From Gracilimonas sp034520725 (GTDB taxonomy: Bacteria > Bacteroidota > Rhodothermia > Balneolales > Balneolaceae), in assembly GCA_034520725.1 (NCBI GenBank), contig JAXHNH010000014.1, forward strand, positions 62,001 through 126,000: a stretch of 64,000 nucleotides of DNA, written 5' to 3'. The notes under the pieces are model-generated. The model saw only the letters and a program-made list of their open reading frames with translations. It did no database searches and had not been told where the DNA came from. This document shows positions 9,085 to 17,668 of the stretch, one piece after another. The translations under genes were made by a program, and so were the position numbers. Numbering within the stretch: the first letter of the stretch is position 1; every line of letters starts with the position of its first letter.

Positions 9085-10542
9085 TTATTCCGGTTTCCAG
9101 TCTTTCATTCCGTCTCGGATCACTTCTGCCAGTCTTGAAACCGGCACACGATCCTGACTCATATCATCACGGTAACGAATGGTCACTGTATCCTCTCCTT
9201 CTGATTCAACACCGTCAAAATCTACAGTTACGCAAAATGGTGTACCGGCTTCATCCAATCTACGATAGCGTTTTCCGATGGATCCGGATTCATCATACAT
9301 CACTGCGAATTCCTCACGAAGGTCTTCCTCGATTTTATGTGCCAGATCCTGCAGTTTATCTTTCTTGATAAGCGGAAAAATACCAACCTGAACGGGTGCC
9401 AGTTTCGGATTCATTTTCAGAACGGTGCGCGTATCACCATCCACTTCTTCCTCACGGTAGGCATCACAAAGTACCATAAGAGTAAGGCGGTCGAGTCCCA
9501 CTGAAGTTTCGATCACATATGGAACAAAACGCTCCTGATTTTTCTGATCGTAGTAATCCAGTTTCTTGCCAGAGAATTCAGCGTGCTGAGCCAGGTCAAA
9601 ATCTGTGCGATTGTGGATACCTTCCACTTCCTGCCAGCCAATAGGATATTTATACTGAATATCGGCCGCAGCTCGTGCATAGTGAGCCAGTTTGTCTTCC
9701 GGATGCGGAGCCGTTCTCAGGTTTTCCTCACGGATCCCCATCATTTTATGCCACTCAAGGCGTTTTTCCAGCCATTTTTCGTACTCATCCTCATCGGTTC
9801 CGGGTTTCACGAAATATTGCATTTCCATTTGTTCGAACTCACGCATGCGGAAAACGAACTGTCTGGCAACCACTTCATTTCTAAAAGCCTTACCGGTTTG
9901 GGCTATACCAAAAGGAATGGTTACACGTGCCGTATCAAGTACATTCTTGTAATTCACAAAAATTCCCTGGGCGGTTTCAGGTCGCAAATACACTCCGTCT
10001 TCTTCGGTAGAAGTAGACCCAAACTGAGTTTTGAACATCAGGTTGAACTGCCGTACTTCGGTCCAGTCAAAAGCTCCCGATTCCGGTGCACGGATCTCAT
10101 TTTCCATGATGATCTCATACAGGTCTTCGGTCATGCTTTTCCGGGAACCGCAGGAATCCAGTTTTTCCTGAATGGCATTGGCTTCTTCATGCTTCTCATC
10201 TTTACGCAGCTTTTCAATATGCTGCTCGATGATCATATCAGCCCGATAGCGTTTTTTGGACTGCTTGTCATCGATCATCGGGTCATTGAATCCACCCACG
10301 TGACCACTGGCTTCCCATACTTTCGGGTGCATGAAGATGGCGGCATCTATACCAACAATATTATCGTGGCGGCGGGTCATCTCTTTCCACCAGGCATCAC
10401 GGATATTTCGTTTGAGTTCTACACCGAGGGGTCCGTAATCGTAGACGGCACTGAGTCCGCCATAAATTTCTGATGATTGAAAGATGAAGCCCCGCGCTTT
10501 CGCCAGCGATACAATTTTATCCAGATTGTCCAAATTCGACAT
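9085..10542 (-). CDS. glyS: Glycyl-tRNA synthetase, dimeric alpha2 type
   Basis: A 485-residue class II aminoacyl-tRNA synthetase of the single-chain bacterial/eukaryotic type, not the alpha2beta2 GlyQ-GlyS type. Visible features are SLAKARGFIFQSSEIYGGLSAVYDYGPLG (about 12-40), motif 2 with FRNEVVARQFVFRMREFEQMEMQYFV, motif 3 ETSVGLDRLTLMVLCDAY, and the C-terminal anticodon-binding domain (APVQVGIFPLIKK to the end). It charges tRNA-Gly and is essential. The gene is intact, unlike many neighbours. It stands alone, convergent with the TonB-C gene. Confidence 0.97.
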   Translation of the reverse strand: MSNLDNLDKIVSLAKARGFIFQSSEIYGGLSAVYDYGPLGVELKRNIRDAWWKEMTRRHDNIVGIDAAIFMHPKVWEASGHVGGFNDPMIDDKQSKKRYRADMIIEQHIEKLRKDEKHEEANAIQEKLDSCGSRKSMTEDLYEIIMENEIRAPESGAFDWTEVRQFNLMFKTQFGSTSTEEDGVYLRPETAQGIFVNYKNVLDTARVTIPFGIAQTGKAFRNEVVARQFVFRMREFEQMEMQYFVKPGTDEDEYEKWLEKRLEWHKMMGIREENLRTAPHPEDKLAHYARAAADIQYKYPIGWQEVEGIHNRTDFDLAQHAEFSGKKLDYYDQKNQERFVPYVIETSVGLDRLTLMVLCDAYREEEVDGDTRTVLKMNPKLAPVQVGIFPLIKKDKLQDLAHKIEEDLREEFAVMYDESGSIGKRYRRLDEAGTPFCVTVDFDGVESEGEDTVTIRYRDDMSQDRVPVSRLAEVIRDGMKDWKPE

Positions 10543-10792
10543 GTGAGTGATTTTACAGTTACAATAATTCGTTGAGCGCCAAAGATACGGAAATGAATAT
10601 TGAATATTCAGTGTAGGCTCAGGTTAATCTGCCTCAACTTCTTATTAATTTTAAGTGAGGTAATTTTAAATGTTACATGAATGGTGGGGCATTTTGCATT
10701 TAAAATTGAACATTAATCGTATATGCGTATCTACCTACAAAATCATACCTTCAAGCGCACTGTTAACTGTTTACTTCTAACTGATCACTGAA

Positions 10793-11497
10793 ATGCCAAA
10801 AGAGAAGAACAAACTTCCGAAGCTTCCCAAAAAAACCAAGGCCCAAAAAGAACGGGCAATGGAAATCCTGAATGAGCTTTACAAACACTATCCCAATGCG
10901 CATTGTGAGCTGAACCATCGAAATCCCTTTGAATTATTGATCGCCACCATTTTAAGTGCACAGTGCACGGATGTCCGGGTTAACAAAACCACACCTGCCC
11001 TTTTTGAGACCTATCCTACACCTGAATTGATGAAAGATGCTCCATTGGAAGAACTGGAGGAATTGGTTAGATCCACCGGATTTTACCGAAATAAGGCGAA
11101 GTCGCTTAAAGAAACTTCTACAATCCTTGTTGAGGAATTCGATGGTGAAGTTCCGAAGAACATGAAAGACCTGCTGAAGCTTCGCGGTGCCGCCCGGAAA
11201 ACCGCTAATGTGGTTTTGGGAAATGCCTTCGGCATAAATGTCGGTGTGGTTGTGGATACCCATGTAAAGCGGTTTTCAAATAGATTTGGCCTCACAAAAG
11301 AAAAGAAGAACACCAATAAAATTGAAAAAGACCTGATGGCACTGTTCCCACGCGAAAGCTGGACCGATCTCTCACATCTGATGATATTTCACGGACGAGG
11401 CCCATGCAAAGCCCGAATTTCCGAAGCCCCGGATCATCCCCTATGCGAAAATTACGGCATTAATTGTAAATGCCAAAAGATGAGAGCAGACAATTAA
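10793..11497 (+). CDS. nth: Endonuclease III-family DNA glycosylase/AP lyase, atypical cysteine loop
   Basis: A 234-residue HhH-GPD glycosylase. The body has NPFELLIATILSAQCTDVRVN, the helix-hairpin-helix/catalytic Lys segment LLKLRGAARKTANVVL (Lys136 corresponds to E. coli Lys120) and catalytic Asp155 in VDTHVKR. In base-excision repair the family removes oxidised pyrimidines and cleaves the AP site. Two features are odd. The hairpin reads RGAARK where PGVGRK is usual. The C-terminal cysteines (205, 218, 225, 227) are spaced C-x12-C-x6-C-x-C, not the C-x6-C-x2-C-x5-C that binds 4Fe-4S in Nth. The 3' end overlaps the end of the convergent RAYT frame by 57 bases. Confidence 0.9.
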   Translation: MPKEKNKLPKLPKKTKAQKERAMEILNELYKHYPNAHCELNHRNPFELLIATILSAQCTDVRVNKTTPALFETYPTPELMKDAPLEELEELVRSTGFYRNKAKSLKETSTILVEEFDGEVPKNMKDLLKLRGAARKTANVVLGNAFGINVGVVVDTHVKRFSNRFGLTKEKKNTNKIEKDLMALFPRESWTDLSHLMIFHGRGPCKARISEAPDHPLCENYGINCKCQKMRADN

Positions 11498-11507
11498 CCC
11501 GATTATT

Positions 11508-11530
11508 GTAGGGGCGAATCGCATTCGCCC
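11508..11530 (+). repeat. RAYT-associated REP hairpin, left copy
   Basis: A GTAG tetranucleotide (11508-11511) is followed by the 19-base imperfect palindrome GGGCGAATCGCATTCGCCC (11512-11530). The GTRG-plus-hairpin form is what is known for REP sequences recognised by RAYTs. It lies inside the 3' end of the RAYT frame and 11 bases after the nth stop. Confidence 0.8.
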
Positions 11531-11783
11531 TTTGTTATAAACCTGCGAAAATAGTTTTATCTGCAAATACCTGTCTTCATTCCACAAACACGGATTCATT
11601 TCAATGTATTCTGTGATTTTATTTAGGGATTCCTGATCTCGAATAATGTGCTCGTGGTAGTTTCTTTGCCATATTGGATGACGAGGTGTTTTTCGAAATT
11701 GGTTGATCTGTTTTGTTACCGTTGATTTATAACCACGTACTATTGCCCCTACAGAATTTGATGGAGATTTAAATTTTCGAGGT

Positions 11784-11807
11784 AGGGGTGTATTGCAATA
11801 CACCCCT
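11784..11807. repeat. Perfect 24-bp palindrome inside the RAYT frame (REP-like, GTAG head)
   Basis: Arms AGGGGTGTATTG and CAATACACCCCT form a perfect palindrome with no spacer, preceded by GT so that it begins with GTAG at 11782. It encodes the residues around GVYCNTP of the transposase. The stem sequence differs from the flanking copies but the GTAGGGG head is the same. Confidence 0.75.
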
Positions 11808-12107
11808 GCGGTATTTACATCTTCTAAAATTTGAAATATGGCATGCATATGATTGGGCATTATCACAAAACTACCCAATTTGATATTTGGTCGGATATTC
11901 TCCGTACTCATCCAATTTCTTTTAGCAATTTCGCCATAATGGTTTAAAATCATATGTCCGTTAAATATTACACCAAAAACATGCTGTTTTTTATGTGAAC
12001 AGATTGTCACAAAATAGTAACCAGGCTGTTTGTAATCATAACATTGCAGACGAGTTGATTTTCGATTACGTTTGTAGGAATTCATTTTTCTGATCATTTA
12101 TTACACC

Positions 12108-12130
12108 GGGCGAATGCGATTCGCCCTTAC
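12108..12130 (-). repeat. RAYT-associated REP hairpin, right copy
   Basis: GGGCGAATGCGATTCGCCC (12108-12126) is the exact reverse complement of the left copy, followed by TTAC, so read on the minus strand it has a GTAA head. The two copies bracket the transposase gene as an inverted pair. Confidence 0.8.
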
Positions 12131-12199
12131 GATATATATCTTGATTGGTTCAAACAGTTAGAGCAACTTCAAATCAATTCCTTACAATCTATTTTTCGC

Positions 12200-13457
12200 G
12201 TGACTGATAAATCAGATACAATCTTCGCCTCCTACACTCATCCCATTCCGCCTTTGCGGTTTGATCTGCAGATCATTCCGATCAAGCAGGACGGTGAAAC
12301 CTATTTGTACTTTCAGGATCAATATGGGTATGCGCCGGATGATTTTGCGGTCCCCCAATCAGCGCGTAATATTTTTTCACTATTTGATGGTCAGCGCAGT
12401 GTGGACGACATCATGGAATTTACCGGCAATGGCGTCACCAAAGAGCAGATCCTTGAATATGTTCAGTTTCTTGATGGAAATGCCCTGCTTCATTCTGCCT
12501 ACTTCAGGCAACACTCCCAAAAAACCGAGCTGGATTATGAACGAGCCGAAATCCATCGGTCCATCACAGCCGGATTGGCATATCCGGACAATCCCGAAGA
12601 AATGACCCACTTTCTTGGATGAAGCTTTTGAAAAACTCCCAACTTCGGATCCGGTTCAAACCGCAAAGGCTTTGTATGCCCCACACATCGATATTCGGGT
12701 TGGAATGAACAGCTATACCAAAGCCTTTTCAGCCATCAGAAATCTGACGCCAAAACGCGTGGTGATGCTAGCCACTTCTCACTACTCAGGCATGCATCCG
12801 GATATTTATGAAGAAAGTCCGTTCGTGATCTCAAACAAAAATTTCGAAATGGTAAATGGAACAGTGAAAGCAGATCATGAAGCCATTGAAATGATCGCAG
12901 ACAGACTTAGGGATGATGAGAAAAACTACGGTGTGACTTTTCAGGATCGGGCACACCGGATCGAACATAGTATTGAACAGCATCTCCTTTTTATCAACCA
13001 CCTTTGGAAACACGATTTCACTATGATACCGATCCTGGTTGGCGGCCTTGATGAACTTTTTTATAAAGCCGATGGATTTCAGGGTCAACAAGTGGAAAAT
13101 TTCAGCAAATTGTTGCAGGACTTTTTCGGAGATGATGAGGATACTTTTTTCCTGATCAGTGGTGACCTGGCCCATGTTGGTAAGAAATTCGGTGATCAAC
13201 AACCGGCCAAAAATCTATTCGAGGAAGTTCGGACTTTCGATGATAAATTCATGGATCATGGAGCCTCCGGGTCACACAAGAAGTTACTCGAACTGATGAG
13301 TGAAAAATATGATCCCTATCGCATTTGCGGGTACCCACCGCTTCTCTCTTTCCTAAAAACAATGCCCGATCTAAAAGGTGAGATTTTGACCTACGATATC
13401 TGGGATGAAGCCGAACAGGAAAGCGGGGTGAGTTACGGATCGATTTTATACAGGTAA
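12200..13457 (+). CDS. MEMO1-family protein (AmmeMemoRadiSam protein B) with PqqD-like N-terminal domain, one frameshift
   Basis: Two segments (12200-12622 and 12615-13457) join by one indel near 12617: ...NPEEMTHFL / DEAFEKLPTS reads continuously in the family alignment. Residues 40-110 (ARNIFSLFDGQRSVDDIMEFTGNGVTKEQIL in the source) look like a PqqD-type winged helix. The rest is a MEMO domain retaining residues equivalent to the His-His-Cys iron/copper site of human MEMO1: APHIDIR, TSHYSGM and RICGYPPLL. The start is a GTG at 12200. No AMMECR1 or radical-SAM partner lies in the window. The molecular function of bacterial MEMO proteins is unresolved. Confidence 0.8.
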
Positions 13458-13523
13458 AATTATCTAACATTGGGATGATGATCTCTCACCTTCACAAAAA
13501 AACGTCTAGCCATATAGACATTA

Positions 13524-13540
13524 ACGGCTCAGCGTGCCGT
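13524..13540. terminator. Short hairpin between convergent MEMO and gldC genes
   Basis: ACGGC at 13524-13528 pairs with GCCGT at 13536-13540 around a 7-base loop, between two convergent genes. There is no T-run, so termination activity is uncertain. Confidence 0.3.
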
Positions 13541-13587
13541 GATACGTCACATCTACATTCAATGTTGAATGTTCTGTGTTCGATATT

Positions 13588-13920
13588 CTATTCCTTGATC
13601 TCCATCTTCTCTGCAAAGTAGGCACAAAAGTCTCGCATATCGCCGGCAATACGTTCGTCGTCTATGGAATTTTCAAGAGTGTTTGCCATGGTAACAAGTG
13701 TTTGATGGAAGAAGATTTTCATCTCGTCCATCGGTCATGTCGCGTGTCCACGAGATCTAGTTTTAGTGTGTCTTTATGTTTGAGCATCCCAAAAGGAAAG
13801 AAGCATGGCTCGGCAGTCCACAGCATCCACATTGGGCATATCATCAGCTTTGAAGGCAATATTATTGGCTACATTCTTATCGTCTAATTCTACGGTAATG
13901 TTGATGTTTTTTTTTGGCAT
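13588..13920 (-). CDS. gldC: GldC-like gliding-motility-associated protein, frameshifted
   Basis: From the ATG at 13920 the frame reads MPKKNINITVELDDKNVANN, IAFKADDMPNVDAVDCRAMLLSFWDAQT, then breaks. After two compensating indels (about 13735-13780) it resumes as PMDEMKIFFHQTLVTMANTLENSIDDERIAGDMRDFCAYFAEKMEIKE to the TAG at 13588. The order and phrasing match GldC (about 110 residues), a small cytoplasmic protein found with the gliding/T9SS gene gldB in Bacteroidota. No other gld gene is in the window, and homologues also occur in non-gliding relatives. The total span of 111 codons equals a normal GldC, which fits the idea that the breaks are sequencing errors. Confidence 0.75.
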
Positions 13921-14103
13921 GAGATCGATTGATTTGAATTTCTTGCCAAATTACGGTTTTCTGAATTGAATTTTGAATGAATTGATCGGTCATAATATAG
14001 CTTTCTATTTTGACCGGATGTCCGGGCAGGCATTTCGAACGAGGCGTTCAGAACGAGCTATGCTGAATTCGTGAATAAATTTTGATGGCCCTGGTGAGCT
14101 TTT

Positions 14104-14128
14104 AGATTCCCGCCTACGCGGGAATGAC
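14104..14128 (+). repeat. Palindromic repeat unit TTCCCGC-CTAC-GCGGGAA, copy 1
   Basis: AGA followed by stem TTCCCGC, a short loop and GCGGGAA, then TGAC. This is the + oriented member of an inverted pair with 14185-14209. Similar units are common between genes in many bacteria. Confidence 0.7.
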
Positions 14129-14184
14129 CACTGGTGACTGAGAGATCGCTGTAAACTACATAACAGCAAACCATCCACTGCTCT

Positions 14185-14209
14185 GTCATCCCCGTGAAGG
14201 CAGGGATCT
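14185..14209 (-). repeat. Palindromic repeat unit, copy 2 (inverted)
   Basis: On the minus strand this reads AGATCCCTGCC, TTCA, CGGGGATGAC. It aligns over 25 bases with copy 1 with about five differences. The outer pair (TTCCC/GGGAA versus ATCCC/GGGAT) changes on both arms, so the stem is preserved. Confidence 0.65.
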
Positions 14210-14336
14210 TAAGGTTGCCAATGCTTCTGAAACAGAATTCAAGCTGATCTACACAAAAGCCACAGGATTAATTTCATACCGCACCAATTAATCCATATTT
14301 TCAGGCCTTACTTTTCAATCAGATATTCATCAGACT

Positions 14337-16331
14337 TTGTTAGCACTCGAAAATATAACGCTTCATTTGGGCGACCGTAAACTATTGGACGGCGTCAGCA
14401 CTTTCATCAATCCCGGTGAACGGATTGGATTGGTTGGGCCAAACGGCGCCGGAAAGTCTACCCTGCTTAAGATCATCATGGAGATACAGGAAGCTGATGA
14501 TGGCTCCATCGCATTGGCTAACGATGAAACGCTGGGATATCTGCCGCAGGATGGTGTTGACCCGGATTTTACGCTTACCGTTCTTGAAGAAGTGGAAACT
14601 GCCTTTTCTGAGCTATTTGACCTCGAAATGAAAGTAAAAGGTATTCAGGAAAAACTATCGCAGGTTGACCATCAGAGTGATGAATATGAAAAGCTCATGG
14701 AAAGATACGGTCTGCTACAAACCGAGCTTGAATCATCCGGTTTGTATGAATTGCGATCACAGGTGGAAAAGGTTCTTATGGGACTTGGTTTCGCGGAAGA
14801 AGACTTCCACAGAAATACCTCCGAATTCAGCGGCGGCGTGGCTGATGCAGGATTGCGCTCGCCAAACTTCTTACTTCGCCGCCCCACTTACCTCCTTTTG
14901 GATGAGCCGACCAACCACCTTGATATTGAATCCCTTCAATGGATGGAAAATTTCCTGAATAATTATGAGGGAGCCGTGGTGGTTGTCTCACACGATAAGG
15001 CATTCCTTGACACCATTACCACACGGACATTAGCTCTGAGAAGCGGAGACATTTCCGACTATGCCGGTAACTATTCCTTTTATGAGAAAAAGTGGGAAGA
15101 GGAACGGGAGCTACTCCTGAATGCCAAAAAAAATCAGGAAAAGCAGATAAGAAGACTCAGGATATATCATCGACCGTTTCCGCTACAAATGCCACCAAAA
15201 AGCACGGCAGGTTCAGAGCCGGATCAAGCAGCTGGAAAAAATCGGAGCAGATCGAGACTTGCGAGGATGAACAGAGCAAGGTCTCATTCCGATTTCCGGA
15301 ACCTGAGCGCAGCGGTCAGGTAGTGATGAAGCTGGCAGAATCTGCACAAAAGCTACGATGATGCACGAGGTCTTTGATCGGGCATTGATTACGAAATTGA
15401 ACGCGGAGATAAGATCGCGGTGGTTGGTCCTAATGGTGCCGGTAAGTCTACATTGATCCGCATTTTGGCCGGGAACGAACCCTTTCAGGGTGGGGAACGC
15501 ATTGTAGGCCATAACGTGACCGTAAATTATTTCGCGCAGCATCAGGCCAGATGAACTTGACCCGAAGCAGAGATGCCCTTGAAACCATGCATGATGCCGG
15601 TTCAGGGGCAAAAGAAGGTAAACTTGCGAACCATTCTGGGCTGTTTCCTATTTTCAGGGAGATGATGTCTTTAAAAGGTTAAAGTACTTTCGGGCGGTGA
15701 GAAAAGCCGGCTGGCACTGGCCAAAGATGCTGCTTATCACCCGCCAATCTGCCTGATCTTTGATGAGCCGACGAACCACCTGGATATGAGCAGCAAGAAC
15801 ATCCTGCAGCAGGCCATTCAACAGTATGAAGGGACTTGCTGTCGATCGTACTCGCACGAGTTGGGCTTTCCTTGATCCCATCGTAAACAAAGTGCTGGAA
15901 GTACAGCCGGGTTACATCAAGACCTATCTCGGAAATGTATCCTACTATCTCGACAGAAAAAAAGAGGAAGCTGAATCAGAAGCCGCTTCAGGAATCGGCT
16001 CAGCAAAAAGAAGAATGAAAGTTCACAACTTTCCCGCAAAGAACAGCGGCGTATTGAGGCTGAACGGAGAAATGAGAGAAACCGCCGGACAAAGCCGGTT
16101 CGTGATAAGATACAGTCGGTCGAAAAAGAGATCGAGAAGATCGAAAATCGCATAGGCGAAATTGAGGAAGCAATGGCTGAACCTGATTTCTATGACGATG
16201 CCGACAAAGTGAAGAAATTTTCATTAGAATATGATCAACTCAAAGCCGACCTTACAGACCGATACTCACAGTGGGAGGAAAATCAGCAGCGACTTGAGGT
16301 TATTGAGGCGGAGCTTGGCAGTGAGCAGTGA
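14337..16331 (+). pseudogene. ABC-F family ATPase, multiple frameshifts
   Basis: Summed over frames this is an ABC-F protein of about 650 residues: two ATPase domains and no membrane segments. The first domain has Walker A GPNGAGKST (about residues 35-43), a signature starting FSGG and Walker B LLLDEPTNHLD. The second has GPNGAGKST near 15430, signature LSGGEKSRLALAK near 15690, and Walker B IFDEPTNHLD near 15760. The C-terminal coiled coil (VEKEIEKIENRIGEIEEAM, then DADKVKKFSLEYDQLKADL) runs to the TGA at 16329-16331. ABC-F proteins act on ribosomes. At least five indels interrupt it. The start is a TTG at 14337. Most breaks are probably sequencing errors. Confidence 0.85.
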
Positions 16332-16377
16332 GCAGTGAGCAGTGAGCAGTGAGCAGTGAGCAGTGAGCAGTGAGCAG
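16320..16377 (+). repeat. Heptanucleotide tandem repeat (AGTGAGC, about 8 copies)
   Basis: About 58 bases of uninterrupted AGTGAGC units. The ABC-F stop codon TGA is supplied by the second unit, so the repeat begins inside the coding sequence and extends into the gap before the next gene. Confidence 0.95.
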
Positions 16378-16387
16378 GAAAATGATT

Positions 16388-16918
16388 ATGAAATATCTTA
16401 TTACAATTTTCTGGTGGTATTAATTTTAACCGGCTTTGGGTGTTCTTCATAGGATGGGGGTTATGGAGCCATCGAAACAGGGGGGGCAGGATCCGAAAAC
16501 TGAAGAATCGATCAGTATTAGCATCAATGAGGTGATCTATTTTGATTTCTTTAAGGAAGATTCGGAGTGGTCCGGACAGCTGAAAACCTACTCACTGAAT
16601 GAGAACGACGAAGAGGTTTTGAGTCAGCATCTGGAATCTGCTCAGGATAGCAGTTGGAATGATTTCGATAAGTTCGTGGACTTTCTGAACATCTATCAGA
16701 TACCACCTCAGCATGAAGTGAATGGCTGGATTCCTGATTCGGGTAACTTACCTCGGCGTGTTTATACTTTTGAAGTTTTTGACGGAGATACCACCCGAAC
16801 ATTTTCTTATCAGGATCCCGAACGTGGAATTAAAGAATTCTGGCAGGCACAAAGTTTGCTAACCTTTATGACCTTTGTTGAGAATGAACTGAATTGGGAG
16901 TTGATAGAGTCCGAGTAA
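16388..16918 (+). CDS. Putative lipoprotein of unknown function, frameshifted near its N-terminus
   Basis: The 160-residue frame beginning at 16436 lacks a signal. Just upstream, MKYLITI at 16388 leads, after an indel, into LVVLILTGFGCSS, a good lipoprotein signal with lipobox TGFGC. A second indel joins it to the main frame. The mature part is acidic (EESISISINEVIYFDFFKEDSEWSGQ, later NWELIESE) with no family I recognise. It follows the heptanucleotide repeat after the ABC-F gene on the same strand. Confidence 0.5.
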
Positions 16919-16965
16919 GTATTCAATCCTGAAGTTGGGTTGAAAAGCCCAATTAGCACCCGGCA

Positions 16966-16994
16966 TTGCTCCGACGCAGAGCGTGCGGAACAAG
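16966..16994 (+). repeat. Palindromic repeat around core ACGC-AGA-GCGT
   Basis: TTGCTCCG, ACGCAGAGCGT, GCGGAACAAG forms an imperfect hairpin (TCCG...CGGA with the ACGC/GCGT core). The same core architecture recurs at 17115-17139. Confidence 0.5.
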
Positions 16995-17114
16995 TCAAGT
17001 TGGGTTGAAGCAGAGAATTTGAATTCTGCAGTTGCCTTCATTAACTTTTTACTCGCTTAGTTGAAAGAAGAGCCCGATCTTATCTTGCATATCTGCATCT
17101 CTTATATAAACTCT

Positions 17115-17139
17115 GGTTCCTACGCTTTGCGTAAGAACC
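17115..17139. repeat. Palindromic repeat around core TACGC-TTT-GCGTA
   Basis: GGTTC, C, TACGC, TTT, GCGTA, A, GAACC forms a nearly perfect hairpin 11 bases beyond the end of the VOC gene. On the minus strand it could serve as that gene's terminator. Confidence 0.5.
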
Positions 17140-17149
17140 AAGTAATCTG

Positions 17150-17571
17150 CTATTTGGCAAAGATCTGACTTTTATCTCCAAAAGCCTTGAACTCCAGTGC
17201 ATTTCCACTTGGATCCAGGAAGAACATGGTGGCTTGTTCACCCGGCTCACCTTTAAAACGGATATATGGCTCTATTACAAATTCGATCCCTTTCCTTTTC
17301 CAGCTTTTCAGCCAACGCTTTCCATTCATCCATTTCGAGGATAACACCGAAGTGCCTAACGGGCACACCTTTTCCATCCACGGCGTTCATAGCAGATCCC
17401 TTGGCTTCCTCAGGACTTAAATGAGCCACCACCTGATGTCCCCACATATTGAAGTCGATCCAGCTATCTGAGCTTCGTCCGGTTTCACAACCTAACAGAT
17501 CATGGTAAAACTTGTAGGCTTCGTCTAGGTCTTTTACAGGAAATGCCAGGTGAAATGGATTGATGTTGCTC
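17150..17571 (-). CDS. VOC/glyoxalase-family protein, one frameshift
   Basis: Two frames joined near 17285 give about 140 residues. FHLAFPVKDLDEAYKFYHDLLGCETG at the N-terminus, HQVVAHL in the middle, and MFFLDPSGNALEFKAF at the end are typical of the vicinal oxygen chelate superfamily. Likely metal ligands are the His of FHLAFPV and the Glu of ALEFKAF. The family includes glyoxalases, dioxygenases and resistance proteins, and the substrate cannot be told from sequence. Start at MSNINPF (17571); an upstream start at 17600 is possible. It diverges from the BASS transporter gene. Confidence 0.75.
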
Positions 17572-17668
17572 ATGGTAATAATGATGTGGTTCGAGTTCAA
17601 ATTTCATTTAAAAATAATGACATAAGGTTATATACCACAGATAGGCACAGTGTTTTAGTGCTAAGGTG

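Larger units (their letters stand above)
11441..12097 (-). mobile_element. REP-associated tyrosine transposase (RAYT, Y1/IS200-like HUH enzyme)
   Basis: A 218-residue Y1-type transposase. The HUH motif is at residues 83-85 (VIMPNHMHAIF) and a candidate nucleophile is Tyr147 (RNYHEHIIRD). It also has the PGYYFVTICSHKK segment and the YIEMNPCLW ending typical of RAYTs. RAYTs cut and join single-stranded DNA at REP hairpins and are normally single-copy domesticated genes. Inverted GTAG/GTAA-headed hairpins sit at both ends (11508-11530 and 12108-12130), and a third palindrome lies inside the frame. The frame runs through the left hairpin into nth, so the last 30 or so residues are probably not native. 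The start may be the ATG at 12085. Confidence 0.85.
13921..14336. other. Intergenic stretch with an inverted pair of palindromic repeats
   Basis: No gene is visible between gldC and the ABC-F gene, which diverge here. The stretch contains the two inverted 25-base repeat units at 14104-14128 and 14185-14209 and otherwise nothing recognisable. Confidence 0.6.

Noticed and set aside
9583..10473. 296-codon open frame on the plus strand inside glyS
   Set aside because: Antisense shadow of the intact glycyl-tRNA synthetase; composition is cysteine- and phenylalanine-rich, as expected for a shadow.
13576..13887. 103-codon plus-strand frame between MEMO and ABC-F genes
   Set aside because: It is antisense to the reconstructed gldC, which explains the sequence much better.
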